A stretch of 64,000 bases of DNA, from NCBI GenBank assembly GCA_030549205.1, contig JAUKTV010000018.1, positions 372,001 through 436,000 on the forward strand, given 5' to 3'. The stretch comes from Apiosordaria backusii. Lineage: Eukaryota > Ascomycota > Sordariomycetes > Sordariales > Lasiosphaeriaceae. Under the pieces are notes generated by a model. It saw nothing but the letters and a program-made list of their open reading frames with translations, ran no database searches and was not told the origin of the DNA. Positions 57,268 through 64,000 of this stretch are shown here, piece by piece. Both the position numbers and the translations under genes were made by a program. How positions within the stretch are numbered: position 1 is the first letter of the stretch; every line of letters begins with the position of its first letter.

Positions 57268-60200
57268 ACCTTGGAGGAGCGACCCAGAACATATAGCCCG
57301 GCGGGAAGCTCGCCAGAATGCCGAGAATGCGGAAAATACCTCAGAGAGCTCTGTGAAACTTGGTCACTGTAGCGGTGCCGACGCGTGGCTCAAGCGCCAC
57401 CGTGAGAAAGAAGAGTCGTCCTAGAAACCGGTTGTAGGAAGTGCGGTAACGTTGGAATTATGAAGGACTAGGGTTTGGGATAGAACTGCGTGTACTGCAT
57501 TTTAAGAGCATCATCAGGGAGGGTCTTCGTCAACAGTCATAGACTATGGGTTGTATCAAAAGCGAATATAGACTATTATGACAGCAATGAAACTCTTGTT
57601 TTGTACCTTGATCAATAGACTCAGAATGTTTGCATCGCTTAGAGTGACTGCTACCTAACATTGTCAGGTGGCCTTGGGCTTGAAGTCCAGGTAGGAAGAC
57701 TTTTTTACAATGGCAACAGGGAATGCGTGCGATTATCAAGCCCATTCAATGGTTTGCGTGGTTCTCTTGGTCCATGTAAGGTACCTATGGTTGAATACCT
57801 CATATCTTCACTCTTTTGGCTGGTAGCTTTTTGGTAGCCAGAGGTAGGTACTTAGGATAAGGGCTTCTGTCTCTGATCGGCCGTCATTGACATTGCTAAG
57901 TCCGTAGATGATCTGGCTCATCAGTAACTAAAAGTCAAATTGACCTCCGCTTGGGTACGATAACCGTGGGTACCTAGGTAGCTTGTAAAGTTCATTGGCC
58001 GTATTTCAGAGTTTTCAGTATCAACCAAACATATCCGTACCTAGTGAAGAGGTCAGTTTCAAGCCGCAGCCCAAGTCCATGAATTTAAGTTCAGTGGAAC
58101 AGTCCAAGCTAGGTGCATAGAGGAATTGCAGGTGAGTAACGGTATGCGATATCTTTCATCCTCGATGAGCGACTCATACATCTGAATAGGTAGGCATGGT
58201 AGATTATGAATTGAATGCTTTTAGAAGGTTTTCGCAGGCTGTTTTTTTCTTGATAGATGCGGTAACCGACAGTTAAGCATGGTTGAAGTACTAAAGTGAC
58301 AGTCAGCTACCTCAGTTAATCCTCGGAAATCATACCAGATCATGGCTACTCATGAAGTTATTAAGTCGATTCTCTTCACTCCCAGCAGGTATAATCATCT
58401 CTTCTGAGCATTAGCCGCATAAGCAGATATGAGGTCATGGTGATATCGAAAAATGCGATGTAATATAGGTGGGTATTCCATATCATCACAATTATATGGT
58501 TGCAACGGAGGGGAGAAGGTACACACACATTGTGTGTTTCTAAAGATAGAACACCCGCCCTGCATAAAGTATGGGGAATTGGGGAAGGGGTCGTTGTTGG
58601 TGTGGTGGTGTGTTCAGGGTGTGTACCGCCCCCAACATTTCACGCTTCGTCTCGTGTGCTTGTCAATCCTCTTATCAGATAAGTTCAACGCGACCTGTCT
58701 ATGGCACAGCAGCCAGCAAGTCGCGTCTGTTGAGTCGAGTGGAAATGATGTGCAATTAAACCTGGGTGCGTGTAGGTAATGTACCTATACAAATTGGAGA
58801 GAAGGATGAAAAGCATTGATGGTGTTATTTCATGACCTGCAGAGGCATGTCAGCCTCGGAGAAACAACTGAGATAAACCGAATGGTTCTAGGGCGGCTAG
58901 ATGAATGTGTCGGCCCATTCCAGTTTGTCCCATCCGACGCTGATCCAGACAGACACGAACCGACGACTCGGGACCAAAACATGGTGAGTTGGCGGTTGAA
59001 GAATGAAGAAGCGAGACATGCTTGTCGATGTCTCATTACTGTACTCACGGACGGTGTGGCACACACAGGCTTTATGGAGGGGACGATCACTTCCTGCGAG
59101 GGCACTCGATAGATGCCCATCAAAGGTGTCTAGTGTACACTGCAAGCTCCCCAAGCTTGACATGTTTCACAGAATTGCTGGATGGCATCTGCTCTGGAAG
59201 CAATTGGGGGCCAAGAAACGCCCGACCTTGATCGGCCAACCTTGAGAGGATTAGTATCAGTGTTGGCCACTGAGCTTCCCCGCACGGGGTTATTGGTCAA
59301 ACCTGGTGCTTTTGACGAAGACTGGCCGTGGGCTCAACCGTCACAACCAGCAATCGTTGGGCTTCAACCCCCGTTGTGGGGCCCGGACCGTTGCTCTTCT
59401 TCTTTTCCCAGTCGTTGATACCCAGCGATTCAGATCTTTCGCACGCGGCCTGGCCTAGTGTACCGTTGGTAGCAGACGACGAAATGACGTGCAGGCACTG
59501 ACGCCATGCACATGAAGCTGGCCATAGACCACAACCACCACCACAACCACAAACACCGATGGGTAGGTAGTGAGGGGCCTCCAGCTCTTCGATGGACCCC
59601 TTTTCCTGTGCGCAGTGCTGGCTTTTACAGGATGGGAACTCTAAGCGGCAATGCGACTGCAACCTCCTTGTGCACGTTTCAGGGGTGCGGAGTCGAGTGC
59701 ACGGAGCTTTCAGCCGTTTGGGCTCCAGACAACATGTCTCATGTCTCACCACTGGCTCTGCGTGGCTGTGTGTGACTTGCCGATTCCTCCAGTCTGACAG
59801 GAGTCAAAGATGAAGAAATCCGACTGTCACCGCCGTCATGATATTTCCGAAACTACAACCAATGCCATCTCGCTTCGTTGGTGCTGTCGGAAAGAACAGC
59901 TTCAGCCCGACGGATGTCTGGAGAGAAAAAAACGGACGAATGAACACCAAGCCGCCGCCAAGTCCACCCCGTGGCCGTTACAGGATCCCATGCTGCACAT
60001 CTTGTGGAGTCCACGATGGCTTCCCGGGAAGCCTTCCACAAAGACATGGATCGTAATGACAGATCGTCCAGATTCGGAAGATCACCCAGGAAGCGTTCAT
60101 GCTGAGGAGCCGAGATCTGTTGCGTGTTCTCGGTGTCCTATGATATTCGCGAGGGCATGGCCGCCGAAAAGGTCAGTCCACTCCGACAAGATATAGCTAT

Positions 60201-62557
60201 TTGAGAGACCACATGGCTCCAGGTTGTAAAACGGCCCGGGTGTAGGCCAACGGTGGCGGGGGTCGGATGATTTCCATAGAAGGTCGAGAAAAGAAAACAT
60301 GTCTGCGTGATCTTGTCGGTTGTACTGTGGTATGATGGGTAAGTAATACGCTCTTGGCAGGTAATTGCAGGGCGTGCACGGTGTTTTCGTGCACAAGTTG
60401 TGCTGAAGCTGGCTCGTGCACGGTACCTGACATGGGGGTTTTACTTTTGCTCGCAACCGCAGTACACAGTATGTACGAAGAATGGATAACCGTAGAAACT
60501 GCTTTGCTGTGAAGCCGACGGGCACCTCGCCAGTCATCCGATCGCTGCCGCCGATGCCACTTCTTGATGCAGCGTGCAAGACAAAGGGGGATTGACAAAG
60601 GGTCCGGGGCGTGGCGCGAGACTTTGGAGGTTTTCTGGTAACTCCTGGTGATTGGCTCAGCCCAAACCAAGCGAGAACAGCTCTTAGCCTGATCAGGCAT
60701 GGAGGAATTGAGCTGGCTGTTCCCTGCAGCTTCGTGGATATCGTCGGGATACGAGATGCAGTATCAGAAGCAAGAGGTGTGTTAAGGATTTTGGCTGAAG
60801 AATACGAACAAAGAAGTTAGGGGATCCGGAGGCGCAGATATCGCGAAGGTCAGCGTGAAACAGGCTGCTTACCTCACCCGCCAATTGCGTGTGTTGATTG
60901 GCTGTGAGGGCCCACTGTCAGAATGGAAAAATGCACGCACCATTTTTGCCTTTCTGCAAGGCCCTGAGCTCCTGCGGTTCCAGTGGTTGCTCGCTCAATC
61001 ACGGTGGCCTGCTATCCGCTTAGACAGGGCATGCTCCCCTGCCGCGGTCTAAGGCGCTCCGCCAGTAGCATTGCTTGCTGGGGCCCCGCCCGCTCTCCCT
61101 GCTCAATCCACCGATTCTCCAATCCTCCACCCACCTGCCCGGCTGCGCACACCAGGCCGTCGATATCTCTTCCGACCTCCTTTCTTGCTCTCTTCTCTTT
61201 TTCCTCTTTGCATCGCCAGCAAACCGCCCTTCCTTTTCACCCTCCCCCTTCTTCCTCCCTTCGTACCGCCGTCCTTGTGTCGGTGTCACCGTTGCCCGTC
61301 ATTGTCGTTGATTGAGAATCGATCCATTTTTTTCTTCACCGCGCATTCTCTCGACCTGTACAGAGCACAGCACAGTTTCGCCAAAACAGCAAAGAAAACA
61401 CCAAAAAAAGAAGGGAGAATAGGAAAAGGAAAGGATCCAGGAAAAAGGCTCAGCTCCACCAAAACATCTTTTTAATCCTTGTATTTTATTTTTGCGCCCA
61501 CTTTATTCCACTTCGTCGCCGCCATCGCGAGCCTCGGTACCTAGGGCACCATCGATCTCTTCGATATCCATCCATCATAGCCACTTAATTCGCTCAGAGT
61601 GCGACATTCAGCAACACCAGAACCAGAAGGAGAAACGAAAGAGAAAAGGTCAGGAAAAGGAGACAGCACATTCAACAACATTGTCAGCAAGCATCTTCAC
61701 GCCGGCAAAAGCTTGAGAAACCCGGAATCTAAAACGAGTTGTGGTCTGTGACGAGCAACACAGGATAAAACCTTGTTCGTGCCTGCACCGCCTGGAAAAA
61801 GAAAGGACGGCCAAAGCTGGTTGGATTCTGGTGGATTTTCAACGTTCTTTGACTCGTATCTGCGGGTGTTCCACACAAAGCGCGCAACCCCACGAGTTAC
61901 CCGGATTTGGACGCGCCAGTCTCCAGCCTGTCTGCTGACTGTGGGCTCCCCATTGCCACCGCCTGCAGAACCAGACCGCACTGGTCTTTCCAGCACCCTA
62001 CACCTCCAGCGTGCTCTTCACCTTCTCTTGTCCGACAAAAAACCACCTTCTCTCTTTCCCGTCTGTCCGCGCTGGCTTTGCCCGCTTTCTGACGCCCTTC
62101 CGCTCATTCAGCATCGCAGTCTTTTTTCCTTCGTCTTTCCCATCGACAACTGTTAATTCCAACAACACAGCACCGTCTGCTTTATTGGGACTTGGCTTAT
62201 TTTCCTTTCGGGACCAGCATTTTTGCATCATCATTTTTGCAATCCTCTGTGAGAGAGGGATAGATCGCGTCGCAGAAGTTGAAACGTTCGACCACGTCTC
62301 CATTCTCGCGACCACTTGCATCATCAGTATATGCTTCCTAATTTCTAACTCGACTTGAACCTCCACGCAATCTCGACCTCGACCCGGGCTTCGATTTCGA
62401 TATCATCACCTCGAGTCAGAGCGATCGCGTCAACCAATTCAAGACTTCATAACAGCACATCGGCTTCGCCAGTTTCGATCTCCGATCCGTGCTATCGCGC
62501 AAGAAAAGCTTTCCACAGCCTTCTCCAGACATACTTTTGAGTCCATACCACGTTGTA
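57268..62557. other. Gene-free region, then long leader of the Q-rich gene
   Basis: 57.4-58.8 kb is AT-rich with several GGTAGGTA/TACCTAGG tracts (about 57843, 57970, 58188) and no coding signal. 58.8-61.0 kb holds only short unsupported frames. From about 61.1 kb the plus strand becomes strongly pyrimidine- then CA-rich (TCCTTTC, CTCTCTC, CCACC). This looks like a 5' UTR of more than 1 kb for the gene starting at 62558, with many upstream ATGs and possibly a leader intron. Confidence 0.45.
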
Positions 62558-62956
62558 ATGGGCCCTGGCGGTCTCGCTCAAATGTCTCACGCTCCCTATA
62601 ACACCGCCCACGGCCTCGGTATGCCTTCCTCCGGGTTGGCTTCCCGCCGTGGCGGTCAAAACCTCAAGCCCCTCTCGTTCGAGGGCATGAAGGCTCCGAC
62701 TGACCAAGACAACGGCCTGCCGACTCCCCGCACCAGCCGAGGCCATCTCCTCGCCGGTCTTCGCACCGCGCCCAAGTCAGCCACGGCCACTAGCTTTCCC
62801 AACAACGGTCCCGCTTCGCCCACCGTTCAGGTGCCAGGCGGCCGGAACAACCGCAACTCGATGGGCCCTGGCATGTTCGATGCCGCCAACATGTACGGCG
62901 GACCTAAGACGTCTATGCCCCGGTTTGGTGCCGCCCATCAACAACAGCACCAAGCT

Positions 62957-62990
<34 letters not shown>

Positions 62991-64000
62991 CCTATAACGT
63001 GGGTAACAGCTATGCCCAGCAGCACTACACCACGGAGCAGATCCTGGCGCCCCCTCAGATTCAGCTGGATGATGTCTCGCAGGACCAACTTGATCCCAAT
63101 ATCCATGCGCAGCTTCTGTACACCAATGCCTATCTTTCAGAGCAGCAGCAGCGTCTGCAGCAGCAGCTTAAGGCATTGCAGGCTGCGGCTCAGCAGTTCC
63201 AGGGGCTTAATCTCAACGCTCAGGCTCAGCTGATGCAGCAAAGCTCGATGATGCAGCAAGGCTATAGCAACCTGTACCAGCAGCAAGCCCAACTTCAGGG
63301 GATGATGGGCCCAACCACCCCTGACCCCAGCAGTGTCTACTATGACCCCCGCACTGGTCAATTGTACATGGACCCGACTCAGGTTCAGGCCCAGATCCAA
63401 GCTCAGGCTCAAGCGCAGCTCAACGCTCAATACCTCCAGCAGGCTCAAGCGATGCAGGCGGCCATGCAGCAGCAGCAGCAGCAGCAGCAGCAAGCTGGCC
63501 CTGGCGCCCCTCGTGTCCAAGTCTCTCCGCCCCCCGAGGCCAGGAACAACTTCCGCAGCCCCACGCCTCCTCGTCGCTACGACTCGCCGCTTGTCGAGAA
63601 CCCAGCACCGCTCCCCCCTCCGAGTGCCAACGCTTTCCGTCGTGGTCATAAGAAGACACCTTCAACCGCCACTCCCAGCGCCAGCAAGACTTTGACCATT
63701 TCCACTAGTGATGAACCGCTCAAGACTACTGGCAACGGCCCCAAAACCTCGTCATTCCCTCCTCTTACCCCACTGACTTCTGGTTACGGCCCCGGTCAGG
63801 CTCGCGCTGGAGAGCACCCTGTTCGCCAACCTCGGAACCCTCCGTCTCTCGACGAGCTCAAGTCTAAGCCCACCGCCAAACATGAGGGAAGCAAGAACTT
63901 TGTGACACGCACACGGCGTACCGTCATCAGCAACATTGTTCGTGCTGGCATGGAGCGTCGCAAGGAGGCTCGGGGCTCTGGTAGCGTTAGTCCCGTTTCC
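62558..64000 (+). CDS. Glutamine-rich protein, 3' end outside window
   Basis: The frame is open from ATG 62558 to the window edge (481 codons, incomplete). The N-terminus has short conserved-looking motifs (LKPLSFEGMKAP, TPRTSRGHLLAGLRTAPKS) of a type seen at the start of fungal regulatory or RNA-associated proteins, but I cannot name the family. Two polyglutamine runs (11 and 8 CAG codons) and AQAQ-type repeats (QVQAQIQAQAQAQLNAQ) fill residues 130-310. YYDPRTGQLYMDPTQ resembles a WW/OCRE-like tyrosine motif. After 320 the protein is Pro/Ser-rich, then basic near the right edge (FVTRTRRTVISNIVRAGMER). The long leader and Q-rich domain suggest a dosage-sensitive regulator, but this is inference. 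Confidence 0.8.
62957..62989 (+). repeat. (CAG)11 polyglutamine tract
   Basis: Pure CAG trinucleotide run coding Gln in the last gene; likely length-polymorphic. Confidence 0.95.
63467..63490 (+). repeat. (CAG)8 polyglutamine tract
   Basis: Second pure CAG run in the same gene, followed by CAA. Confidence 0.95.

Overview
The window is nuclear DNA of a filamentous ascomycete, most likely a sordariomycete (Sordariales-like). The evidence is short GT-AG introns of about 50-95 bp with CTAAC/CTNAN branch sites just before the acceptor, a dynactin p25 gene, an Mbp1-type APSES/ankyrin cell-cycle factor, secreted oxidative enzymes, gene-poor intergenic stretches of several kb, and recurrent intergenic GGTAGGTA/TACCTACC tracts. 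Nothing is organised as an operon. I reconstructed splice sites by eye; in nearly every multi-exon gene the exon phases close exactly. No CRISPR, phage or bacterial-type element is present.

Layout. 0-6.7 kb is gene-dense: a small secreted cysteine-containing protein, a CX5R rhodanese/Cdc25-arsenate reductase-like protein, a large two-TM CorA-like membrane protein, dynactin p25, and an NAD(P)-binding epimerase/reductase whose catalytic Tyr is Phe. 9.6-17 kb holds a secreted intradiol dioxygenase, an intron-containing tRNA-Asp(GUC), a hypothetical gene, a tRNA-like structured element, and an M43 metalloprotease with a frameshift inside its signal peptide. 20.5-24.2 kb holds an MFS sugar transporter and an 8-Cys secreted mini-protein. 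24.7-29.8 kb is a divergent pair of large lineage-type proteins of unknown function. 30.8-36 kb holds a secreted AA12-type PQQ sugar dehydrogenase, a decayed B12-independent methionine-synthase-like pseudogene and an unrecognised 420-aa protein. 40-50.5 kb holds a single-pass membrane protein, a 6.7-kb gene-free stretch and the Mbp1-like factor. 52-57.3 kb holds a TauD-type dioxygenase, an EamA/DMT transporter, a 233-bp MITE-like inverted-repeat element and, next to it, a multi-TM gene split by an in-frame TAG. The last gene, a Q-rich protein, has a leader of over 1 kb that may be its 5' UTR and runs off the right edge.

How they fit. Several genes serve extracellular or nutritional tasks (intradiol dioxygenase, AA12 dehydrogenase, M43 protease, sugar transporter, TauD sulfonate use, two small secreted Cys proteins). 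They sit among housekeeping genes (p25, Mbp1, tRNA) without forming an obvious biosynthetic cluster. The best candidates for undescribed biology are the divergent pair at 24.7-29.8 kb, whose 950-aa member carries duplicated short IINN(R/Q)I and SDESV(E/D)VT motifs, and the hairpin element beside the TAG-interrupted membrane protein.
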